Source: Paludibacter sp. (GTDB lineage: Bacteria > Bacteroidota > Bacteroidia > Bacteroidales > Paludibacteraceae). From it: a stretch of DNA of 43,003 nt. The stretch lies in the NCBI GenBank assembly GCA_027450045.1, contig DAIDKM010000022.1:1-43003 (forward strand). The letters run 5' to 3'. The notes under the pieces were generated by a model. It made no database searches. It was not told where the DNA came from and saw only the letters and a program-made list of their open reading frames with translations. Position 1 is the first letter of the stretch. Each line of letters starts with the position of its first letter. The position numbers and the translations under genes are program-made. Shown here piece after piece: positions 37,019-43,003 of the stretch.

Positions 37019-38098
37019 CTAATGTTGTTGAATAAATTGGATGGCTGTTTGAATAATGGTGTCGATTCCTTTTGCCATATCCGAAGCTGTCATATTAACA
37101 TGAATATCAGGTGTAATGCCAAATTCAATCGGGTTCATGTTGGCATCAAACATGGGGCATGCCGAATAGCGTACCGTCCAGCCATTAGGCAATTCGCTGC
37201 TCATGGGAAGTCCTCCTCCACCACCTGTTTGATCGCCGATTATGGTCACGTTTGGAAGCTCTTTCATCATGGAAACAAACTCGTTGGTAGCGCTGTAGCA
37301 CAACCGGTTGGTAAGAACTACGACGGGTTTTTGCACCCAATTATCGACCACCGGAACTGTGGAGTAGGGTGTAATGTATTCCGCTTCAGGCGTAGAAAAG
37401 TCGTCGTGCCCAGGCCCTGTTTTGTGGCTGATGTATCCATATTTGACCGTTTGTTTGGTAAAACGAGCTGCAATGTCTGTTGCATAAGTCAATGTTCCGC
37501 CACTATTATTGCGTACATCAATGATCAACCCCTTGCAATTGGTGAGTGAGGCAATGACATACGAGAGGTTGGTAGCTGAAAATCCGTAAGTGAAGTCAGG
37601 ATAATAGATGTATCCAACATTTGTATTGGGAATTACATTGTAATCAAAACCACCGGCAATACGGTAGTTGTTTCCTAAGTAGCGATTATTAAAGAGAATG
37701 GTGGAACTGAAATTGTCAGGGTAGTCCTGAAACCATGCCCAATAGCGAGAAAGATTGAATGACGATGTCAGGTTTACATGACCGTCTTTCAATTCATTCA
37801 GCATGTTTGCACACAGATTAAAAAATGTGACATCGTTGAGCGTATCCATGGTTGAAAGCCGATTCTGATAAACGGTTTTGATGGAGTCCCAATTGATGTG
37901 TTTTGTTGTAAAGAAGCAGTAATGCTGATCCATGATTGTCCACAGAGCATTGAAATTAGTGGGATAGCTATTCAGGTTGCTTGGTGTGCTCACCGACATT
38001 TGGCAGGCGGAGAGGGAAAAAAGCATCAAGGAGATTATTACCCCATTGACAGACTTCTTTATCGATTTGTGGTGTGCTTTGTTATCGATTGATATCAT
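37019..38098 (-). CDS. S41-family peptidase, lipoprotein
   Basis: A 359-residue protein with a signal peptide and lipobox LFSLSAC (Cys32), so probably lipid-anchored in the envelope. Residues 190-202 (IDVRNNSGGTLTYA) and Ser269 in LTNRLCYSATNEF match the S41 core, with GDQTGGGGG after it. No clear PDZ domain is visible, unlike the CtpA-type protein at 10475. I use the ATG at 38098, which overlaps the upstream gene's stop by 17 bases; a frame from 38143 would overlap more and lengthen the part before the signal peptide. Function is unknown beyond likely proteolysis. Confidence 0.85.
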   Translation of the reverse strand: MISIDNKAHHKSIKKSVNGVIISLMLFSLSACQMSVSTPSNLNSYPTNFNALWTIMDQHYCFFTTKHINWDSIKTVYQNRLSTMDTLNDVTFFNLCANMLNELKDGHVNLTSSFNLSRYWAWFQDYPDNFSSTILFNNRYLGNNYRIAGGFDYNVIPNTNVGYIYYPDFTYGFSATNLSYVIASLTNCKGLIIDVRNNSGGTLTYATDIAARFTKQTVKYGYISHKTGPGHDDFSTPEAEYITPYSTVPVVDNWVQKPVVVLTNRLCYSATNEFVSMMKELPNVTIIGDQTGGGGGLPMSSELPNGWTVRYSACPMFDANMNPIEFGITPDIHVNMTASDMAKGIDTIIQTAIQFIQQH

Positions 38099-38927
38099 GA
38101 TAATTGCTTGGTGCTTTTCTTTTTCCGTGATCAAAGACAGCAAAATTCACCACGGCTCCAATGGAGAAAACAGATTGCATGGTTTCGAAATGGAGCGAAT
38201 TGGCATTGTGTTTGTCATAATCATGATAAAAAGCAGCGCGTATAGTCCATCTTTTGAGCACAAAATCGGCGGTGATGGCGTTGTCCATTGCCAGATAGTT
38301 GGTGAGTGTGGTGACGTGAATGGTGTGTTGCATGTGTCCCAACGTAAACATTTCGTAGTATGATTCTCCATATTGCGGCACGAACATAAGGCCTACCATA
38401 GGCATAGTTACCGCGTAACGCAGTACGATGGGTAATTTCCCGATATGCCAATTGTATTGGGCGATGGCAGAAGCATTCAAGCGAGTCGACAGGTCGGCTG
38501 AATAGGGGTTGTTGCCGTTTGCGAAACTATATTTGTTAGCAAAGTAGACGTCCCATACCCCACCTACCAGAATCTTGAGGTGTGGCACCGGTCGGAAATG
38601 ATAATGAATTCCCACGCCGGGTTGCAGGGCACAATAAAAAATTGAATTAGTGGCGGCTGGATTATGTTCCATCCCGATGGATGCCATCAATGTCCAATCC
38701 AATGAAACATGGGTTGTTTGCAGTGATATATAGTGCATGGATTGGTAGTCTGCCCGAAAAATTGACCCTGAATAAACGAGTGGCGAAAGGTATTCGTCTA
38801 ACAAATGGATTTGCCCGTAGCCTAATGTCCACGCGCTACTTGTAATGGCATTGGGCGTATCTTGCGACATTCCTTGCCACGACGTCATCATAAACAGGAT
38901 AGAACCCAACAGATAACCACGCCACAT
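38082..38927 (-). CDS. Hypothetical outer-membrane-like protein (DUF3316-like)
   Basis: A 281-residue protein with a signal peptide (MWRGYLLGSILFMMTSWQGMSQ) and many alternating-hydrophobic strands, suggesting a small beta-barrel. Phrases such as LGYGQIHLLDEYLSPLVYSGS resemble Bacteroidetes DUF3316 proteins; I cannot confirm the family without a search. It is the first gene of a cluster with the S41 lipoprotein, overlapping it by 17 bases, which suggests translational coupling. A consensus promoter lies upstream. Confidence 0.7.
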   Translation of the reverse strand: MWRGYLLGSILFMMTSWQGMSQDTPNAITSSAWTLGYGQIHLLDEYLSPLVYSGSIFRADYQSMHYISLQTTHVSLDWTLMASIGMEHNPAATNSIFYCALQPGVGIHYHFRPVPHLKILVGGVWDVYFANKYSFANGNNPYSADLSTRLNASAIAQYNWHIGKLPIVLRYAVTMPMVGLMFVPQYGESYYEMFTLGHMQHTIHVTTLTNYLAMDNAITADFVLKRWTIRAAFYHDYDKHNANSLHFETMQSVFSIGAVVNFAVFDHGKRKAPSNYHDINR

Positions 38928-38950
38928 AACTTTGATTTTCGATTAGAAAG

Positions 38951-38980
38951 CAAATATACGGGAAATTCTGATTATTCAAA
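38951..38980 (-). promoter_or_regulatory. Promoter of the outer-membrane-like protein/S41/pepD/wbqC cluster
   Basis: On the minus strand TTTG (38977-38980), an 18-base spacer and TATATTTG (38951-38958) match the consensus. The leader is about 20 bases. Confidence 0.75.
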
Positions 38981-39079
38981 TGTATTTATTTTATTTCTTA
39001 CTCTTTGGGCACATGAAACTCACAAACACGTTCGTCATCTTGGGATAAAGATCATTTTTCTTTTTTATTCTTCTGTTTT

Positions 39080-39109
39080 TTGAAGAATTCAATCTAATCT
39101 ATACCTTTG
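39080..39109 (+). promoter_or_regulatory. crcB promoter
   Basis: TTG (39080-39082), a 19-base spacer and TACCTTTG (39102-39109) match the consensus. The leader to the crcB ATG is long, about 140 bases. Confidence 0.75.
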
Positions 39110-39154
39110 TATCAACAAAATAGCATCTCGCCAGCTATGAATCTTTGAGAAATT

Positions 39155-39262
39155 ATGTCGGAAGTTACGGGAAATAAGAAGTTACGCGAAGTAATAACTG
39201 CTCTTGATGGTGTTCAACAGGCGATTAAAGTAATCATTATAAAAGAGACATCAACATGTTGA
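39155..39262 (+). CDS. Possible 35-residue ORF overlapping the crcB start
   Basis: An ATG at 39155 encodes a 35-residue peptide (MSEVTGNKKLREVITALDGV...) ending in TGA at 39260-39262, overlapping the crcB ATG (39256) by 7 bases. The composition is protein-like and the overlap fits translational coupling. I recognise no family. It might also be chance. Confidence 0.3.
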   Translation: MSEVTGNKKLREVITALDGVQQAIKVIIIKETSTC

Positions 39263-39636
39263 AAACAATTTTGCTCATTGGTAGCGGAGGTTTTATTGGC
39301 AGTGTGGCACGCTTCTATCTGTCAAAAATTAATCTTTACATCCAATTCTTTTCCATTCCGGTTGGGACTTTACTTGTCAATGTATTGGGGTGTTTTATCA
39401 TTGGGTTTCTTACGGGAATAGCCGAACAACGTACCATTCTTACTGCAGAATGGCGTCTTTTCCTGATGGTAGGTTTCTGTGGAGGCTTCACTACATTCTC
39501 TACCTTTGCCAATGAGAACCTGATGTTGATGCATAACGGACTTTTCCCATCTATTTTGTTATACACCGGATTGAGTATATTACTTGGTTTTTTAGCTGTA
39601 TATCTTGGATTTAACTTAGCAAATACAATACTATAA
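39256..39636 (+). CDS. crcB: Fluoride-specific ion channel CrcB/Fluc
   Basis: A 126-residue membrane protein with four transmembrane helices that exports fluoride as a dual-topology dimer. Visible hallmarks are the GGFIGSVARF start (11-20), VGTLLVNVLGCFIIGF (36-51, with Asn42) and GFCGGFTTFSTFANE (73-87), the Phe-box and central Na+ site region. The length is typical. It is followed 5 bases later by a DUF190 gene, a common pairing. No fluoride riboswitch is evident upstream. Confidence 0.95.
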   Translation: MLKTILLIGSGGFIGSVARFYLSKINLYIQFFSIPVGTLLVNVLGCFIIGFLTGIAEQRTILTAEWRLFLMVGFCGGFTTFSTFANENLMLMHNGLFPSILLYTGLSILLGFLAVYLGFNLANTIL

Positions 39637-39641
39637 CTTTT

Positions 39642-39989
39642 ATGGAAACACATGAAAATAGCGTACTGAAGTTTTATTTGAGTACAACAGATCAAATTGA
39701 TCATAAATTATTGTACGAACAGATTGTTCATTTGGCTAAACAGCATGGTATTTCCGGCGCCACGGTTTATCGCGGGGTGATGGGGTTTGGAAAATCAAGT
39801 CATATTCTGAGTTCGCGTTTTTGGGAGCTGACCGAAAAACTCCCCGTGATGATCGAATTGATCGATAAAACGGAGCTTTTAGAAAATTTCTATGAAGAGC
39901 TTGAACCCCTTTTGCTTCGGGTCCCGAAAGGATGTTTAGTCACTATGCATCCCATCCATATCAAATTATATAAATCGGGAGCGAAATAA
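39642..39989 (+). CDS. DUF190 family protein
   Basis: A 115-residue soluble protein with the DUF190 pattern (LKFYLSTTDQIDHKLLYEQIVHLAKQHGISGATVYRGVMGFGKSS; LPVMIELIDKTELLENFYEELEPLL), a ferredoxin-like PII-related fold. DUF190 proteins frequently accompany crcB. A role in fluoride response is inferred from context only. It starts 5 bases after crcB. Confidence 0.9.
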   Translation: METHENSVLKFYLSTTDQIDHKLLYEQIVHLAKQHGISGATVYRGVMGFGKSSHILSSRFWELTEKLPVMIELIDKTELLENFYEELEPLLLRVPKGCLVTMHPIHIKLYKSGAK

Positions 39990-40136
39990 TGGGCACTCCT
40001 TTCCCTGCCTTTTGACTCTTCCTCTTTTTTTCATCTGTGTCCAAATTATTGGGTTAAGATCGGATGAGTATTACACCTCTGCATCTTCGCAGTCGCTTGT
40101 GTTGGCAAAACATGTTCATTTCATCAAAAGATTGTC

Positions 40137-40144
40137 TATCTTTG
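40137..40144 (+). promoter_or_regulatory. -7 element upstream of the TPP riboswitch
   Basis: TATCTTTG is a perfect -7. TTC replaces TTG at the expected -33 (40115-40117). Transcription would start about 60 bases before the aptamer. Confidence 0.55.
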
Positions 40145-40208
40145 CAGCCGGATAAATCGCATGAGCGGGTGTACAACGTTTCGATGCTATTTTATTCGTA
40201 CTTGTCCT

Positions 40209-40283
40209 ATTTGGGGTGCCTTAACATAACGGGCTGAGATTATACCCTTTGAACCTGTCCGGGTAATGCCGGGAAGGGAATGA
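40209..40283 (+). promoter_or_regulatory. TPP riboswitch (THI element)
   Basis: The conserved core is present in order: GGGGTGCC, GCTGAGA, ATACCC, TTTGAACCTG, CCGGGTAATGCCGGGAAGGGAA. It binds thiamin pyrophosphate and lowers expression of the downstream gene. The short segment AATGAG at its 3' edge (40279-40284) can alternatively pair with CTCATT at 40311-40316, a possible expression platform. Confidence 0.93.
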
Positions 40284-40349
40284 GCATGTATCTTCATCGT
40301 TTTTTAAGCCCTCATTTCATTTTGTTAAACACTAAAATAACTGAATGTT

Positions 40350-42794
40350 ATGAGAAAAATGTTGTTTGCTGTCATAGTACAGCTATGCGCGCTATCTCTT
40401 TCTGCGCAAAATGTTGTGAAAGGGAAGGTGATTGACGATCAGGGAGAACCGCTTGCCGGAGCTACCGTGACGTTAAATCACAAACAAGGCCAATACACGG
40501 ATTCCCATGGTGATTTTCATTTCAACAACGTGTCGCAATCGCATGTTGAGTTGTCTGTTTCGTTTGTCGGGTACGAATCTGGCAAACAAGTGGTAACTGT
40601 TCCGTCTGAAACGGTTTTCAAGCTAAAGAAAAGCGCCAAATGGTTGAATGAGGTCACTGTGTCGGCTACGCAAGCCACCGCACAATCGCCGATTGCCTAC
40701 ACGAACCTGACTAAAAAACAGTTGAATCAAAACAATCTTGGACAGGATGTCCCGTATCTGCTTTCGTTCACTCCCTCTTTTGTGGCAACTTCGGATGCAG
40801 GTACCGGCGTGGGTTACACCGATTTTCGTATTCGTGGTACGGACGCTTCGCGTATCAATGTCACCATCAATGGTATCCCTTACAACGATGCCGATGAACA
40901 GGGAACTTACTGGGTTGATATTCCTGACATAGCTTCTTCGTTGGATAATATTCAGGTGCAGCGGGGTGTGGGGACTTCCACCAATGGAGCAGGCGCTTTT
41001 GGAGCCAATATTAATTTGCAGACGGAAAAGCCGGCAAAAGATCCTTCAGGAGAAGTCAACCTCAGCTATGGTTCTTTCAACACGTTCAAAGGTGATGTGA
41101 AAGTAAGCTCCGGTCTGATCAATCATCATTGGGCTATCGACTCGCGTTTCTCGTCTATCTCTTCCAATGGATATATCGACAGGGGGACTGCCCGCCTGTA
41201 TTCTTATTTTCTGCAAGCGGGGTATTATGACACCAACACTTCCGTGAAATTGGTTACCTTCGGAGGGAGTGAGAAGACGTATCATGCCTGGGACGGAGTG
41301 CCGGCAGATTCTTTGGCAACACATCGTACGTATAATCCCTGTGGATTTATGGGCTTCGATGCTAACGGGAAAGCGTTGTATTATAAGAATCAAACCGACA
41401 ATTATCTTCAAACAACCTACCAATTGATCGGGATTCATCGCTTTTCGGATGCACTCAGCCTTAATGCGGCATTGCATTATACCCCGGGATCAGGCTATTA
41501 TGAAGAATACATGCAAAACCAGACTCTGAGTCAGTACGGGTTAACTCCTTTCACGGTGAATGGCGTCGAAACAACCAACAGCGATTTGGTGCGTCAGCAA
41601 TGGATGACAAACCAGTTTGCAGGAGGTGTTTTTACCCTGAACTATCAGACGGAAAAACTTACGGCACAAGTGGGTGGGGCATTAAACGATTATTGGGGCG
41701 ATCATTACGGTCAGGTGATCTGGGTGAAGAATTATGTTGGCAATCTTCTCCCCGATCAGGAATATTATCGCAATAACGTCAGCAAGTGGGATGGCAATAT
41801 TTACCTGAAAATCAATTATAAGCTATTGCCAAAAGTAAATATTTACACCGATTTACAATATCGCCAGGTCAATTACTCCCTTTATGGACAAAACGAGAAC
41901 TGGGATGCTGCCTTGGGTACCATGCAGCCATTGAATGTGGATAAACAGTTCCATTTCTTCAATCCGAAAGTGGGATTGATGTACCGGCCATCTATTCATC
42001 ATGAGTTCTTTGCTTCATTTGCCGTAGCACATCGGGAGCCGACGCGAACCAACTACACGGATGCCACTTCCGCCACCTGGCCAACGGATGAAACCCTTTA
42101 CGACACCGAGATCGGTTATAAGTATGCGCTTCCATGGGCTGCCTTTGGTGTAAACGGCTATTTCATGAACTATGACAATCAATTGATTCTTACCGGTAAG
42201 ATCAATGATATCGGCGAGTCGCTTACATCGAACATCCCAAAAAGTTATCGTGCCGGTATCGAAATTACGGGCAGCATTCATCCTGTATCGTGGTTGAAAT
42301 GGGATGCTAACCTTACTCTGAGTCAGAATCGTATCAAGGATTTCACGGAATATGTGGATGTGTACAGCGATCCTAACTGGGACTGGACACGGCAGGTATC
42401 CAATCATTTGGGGAATGTGCCGATTGCTTTCTCTCCTTCGGTGATTGGTAACAGTGTGCTGGCTTATTTGCACGGAGCGTTTGAAGCTGACTTTGAAACC
42501 CATTGGGTCGGCAAACAATATATTGACAACACAGGCAGCAACGATCGTGCTTTGAGCGCCTATTGCGTCAATAATGTCCGGTTGAACTATATTTTCCCGT
42601 TCAAGGGAGTGCAAAAGGTTCAACTATCGCTATTGCTCAACAATGTATTTAACGCGATGTACATCAGCAATGCGTGGACATATTCCTCCTATTATCAAGC
42701 TACTTCCGCCGATCCGTTGACACGATATAACGAATTTGGTTATTTCCCTCAGGCAGGATTTAATTGTCTTGTAGGGTTAAGTGTGAAGTTCTGA
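40350..42794 (+). CDS. TonB-dependent outer-membrane receptor, probable thiamin/TPP uptake
   Basis: An 814-residue protein with a signal peptide (residues 1-20), a CarboxypepD_reg-like domain (about 21-100; GKVIDDQGEPLAGATV), a probable TonB box (LNEVTVSAT, about 99-107), a plug domain (about 120-235; DFRIRGTDASRINVTINGIPYNDADEQGTYWVDIPDIASSLDNIQVQRGVG) and a 22-strand barrel ending in a terminal Phe. The TPP riboswitch directly upstream points to import of thiamin or its phosphates. This agrees with known TPP-regulated outer-membrane receptors in Bacteroidetes. It is followed by a hairpin terminator, so an inner-membrane partner (such as a PnuT-type transporter) is not in the operon within this window. 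Confidence 0.9.
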   Translation: MRKMLFAVIVQLCALSLSAQNVVKGKVIDDQGEPLAGATVTLNHKQGQYTDSHGDFHFNNVSQSHVELSVSFVGYESGKQVVTVPSETVFKLKKSAKWLNEVTVSATQATAQSPIAYTNLTKKQLNQNNLGQDVPYLLSFTPSFVATSDAGTGVGYTDFRIRGTDASRINVTINGIPYNDADEQGTYWVDIPDIASSLDNIQVQRGVGTSTNGAGAFGANINLQTEKPAKDPSGEVNLSYGSFNTFKGDVKVSSGLINHHWAIDSRFSSISSNGYIDRGTARLYSYFLQAGYYDTNTSVKLVTFGGSEKTYHAWDGVPADSLATHRTYNPCGFMGFDANGKALYYKNQTDNYLQTTYQLIGIHRFSDALSLNAALHYTPGSGYYEEYMQNQTLSQYGLTPFTVNGVETTNSDLVRQQWMTNQFAGGVFTLNYQTEKLTAQVGGALNDYWGDHYGQVIWVKNYVGNLLPDQEYYRNNVSKWDGNIYLKINYKLLPKVNIYTDLQYRQVNYSLYGQNENWDAALGTMQPLNVDKQFHFFNPKVGLMYRPSIHHEFFASFAVAHREPTRTNYTDATSATWPTDETLYDTEIGYKYALPWAAFGVNGYFMNYDNQLILTGKINDIGESLTSNIPKSYRAGIEITGSIHPVSWLKWDANLTLSQNRIKDFTEYVDVYSDPNWDWTRQVSNHLGNVPIAFSPSVIGNSVLAYLHGAFEADFETHWVGKQYIDNTGSNDRALSAYCVNNVRLNYIFPFKGVQKVQLSLLLNNVFNAMYISNAWTYSSYYQATSADPLTRYNEFGYFPQAGFNCLVGLSVKF

Positions 42795-42851
42795 AAAGCA
42801 TGATGAGTCGATAGGAGGAATCTGAAGTCAGGAAGCTAAGTTCCCGATGTG

Positions 42852-42893
42852 TCGCCTGATAAAGTGTATGTCTTTGTCAGGCGATATTGTTTT
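42852..42893 (+). terminator. Intrinsic terminator of the TonB receptor gene
   Basis: TCGCCTGATAAAG (42852-42864) and CTTTGTCAGGCGA (42872-42884) form a 13-bp stem with one G-U, followed by a T-rich TATTGTTTT. It lies about 58 bases after the stop. Confidence 0.75.
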
Positions 42894-43003
42894 GAGTCGG
42901 TTGTAGGATAACATAGTAACCTGAACTGCACCTGCAAAAGGATAATCCTGCTGATTTTCTTGCTAAAAAACAGCCCTTCTTTTTCCTTCATTTCCTTCAT
43001 TTT
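42894..43003. other. Right-edge non-coding tail
   Basis: About 110 bases with no gene visible. It ends in a short direct repeat (CCTTCATTT twice). Confidence 0.5.

Larger units (their letters stand above)
38928..39255. other. 328-base divergent intergenic region
   Basis: It holds two outward-facing consensus promoters (38951-38980 minus; 39080-39109 plus) and the crcB leader with a possible short ORF. The crcB leader does not match the fluoride riboswitch pattern in any obvious way. Confidence 0.6.
39990..40349. other. 360-base leader region of the thiamin receptor gene
   Basis: It contains a -7 promoter element (40137-40144) and the TPP riboswitch (40209-40283). I see no gene and no clear terminator for the crcB-DUF190 pair. 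Confidence 0.6.

Noticed and set aside
39110-39255. Fluoride riboswitch before crcB
   Set aside because: The expected conserved pattern is not visible; kept only as an unexplained leader.
40279-40320. Terminator after the TPP aptamer
   Set aside because: The 6-bp AATGAG/CTCATT stem has a 26-base loop and no strong T-tract, so I list it only as a possible expression platform.
42965-43003. Short CCTTCATTT tandem at the right edge
   Set aside because: Two copies only, at the edge of the window; too little to interpret.

Overview
The window is chromosomal DNA from a Bacteroidetes bacterium, most likely order Bacteroidales. Three observations support this. Many genes are preceded by the Bacteroidetes-type -7 promoter element TAnnTTTG, often with a TTG or TTTG about 19 bases upstream. 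Protein families typical of the phylum are present: a CarboxypepD_reg-like TonB receptor, WbqC, DUF2764 inside a V/A-ATPase operon, and a SusA-like GH13 enzyme. The gene content is core metabolism and cell envelope, with no phage, plasmid, insertion sequence or CRISPR. I cannot name the genus; a Paludibacter-like relative is a guess.

Layout, left to right. (1) 1-6.0 kb: the 5' end of a probable ArsR-type regulator gene, then a minus-strand cluster of agmatine deiminase, N-carbamoylputrescine amidase (agmatine to putrescine), a periplasmic GH13 glucosidase and a transglutaminase-like exported protein. (2) 6.0-9.5 kb: an MBL-fold protein, GTP-type PEP carboxykinase and RimM. (3) 9.6-13.9 kb: an OmpH-like lipoprotein and an mpl-dCMP deaminase-S41 protease operon. 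(4) 14.1-17.2 kb: an MBL lactonase-like gene, lptG and folB on plus; a degraded AraC-type HTH remnant and tadA on minus. (5) 17.6-25.7 kb: pnp, the ilvDBN operon and mdh, all minus. (6) 26.1-34.8 kb: rpmH, a 700-base AT-rich gap, then a seven-gene V/A-type ATPase operon on plus. (7) 34.8-38.9 kb: a minus cluster of outer-membrane-like protein, S41 lipoprotein, pepD and wbqC. (8) 39.1-43 kb: crcB plus DUF190, then a TPP-riboswitch-controlled TonB receptor.

The strongest regulatory find is a complete transcription-attenuation leader upstream of ilvD. It has a consensus promoter, a 17-residue leader peptide with 10 Leu/Val residues, a terminator, and a segment just after the leader stop codon that can pair with the terminator's 5' arm. 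The ATPase proteolipid (AtpK) keeps the residues corresponding to Na+ ligands of the Enterococcus hirae NtpK ring, which suggests a Na+-coupled enzyme. Other points worth checking are an intrinsic terminator directly in front of rimM, 11-bp-phased repeats between tadA and pnp, direct repeats plus a hairpin before atpK, and small ORFs overlapping the starts of crcB and atpD. I do not see a clearly novel multi-gene system.
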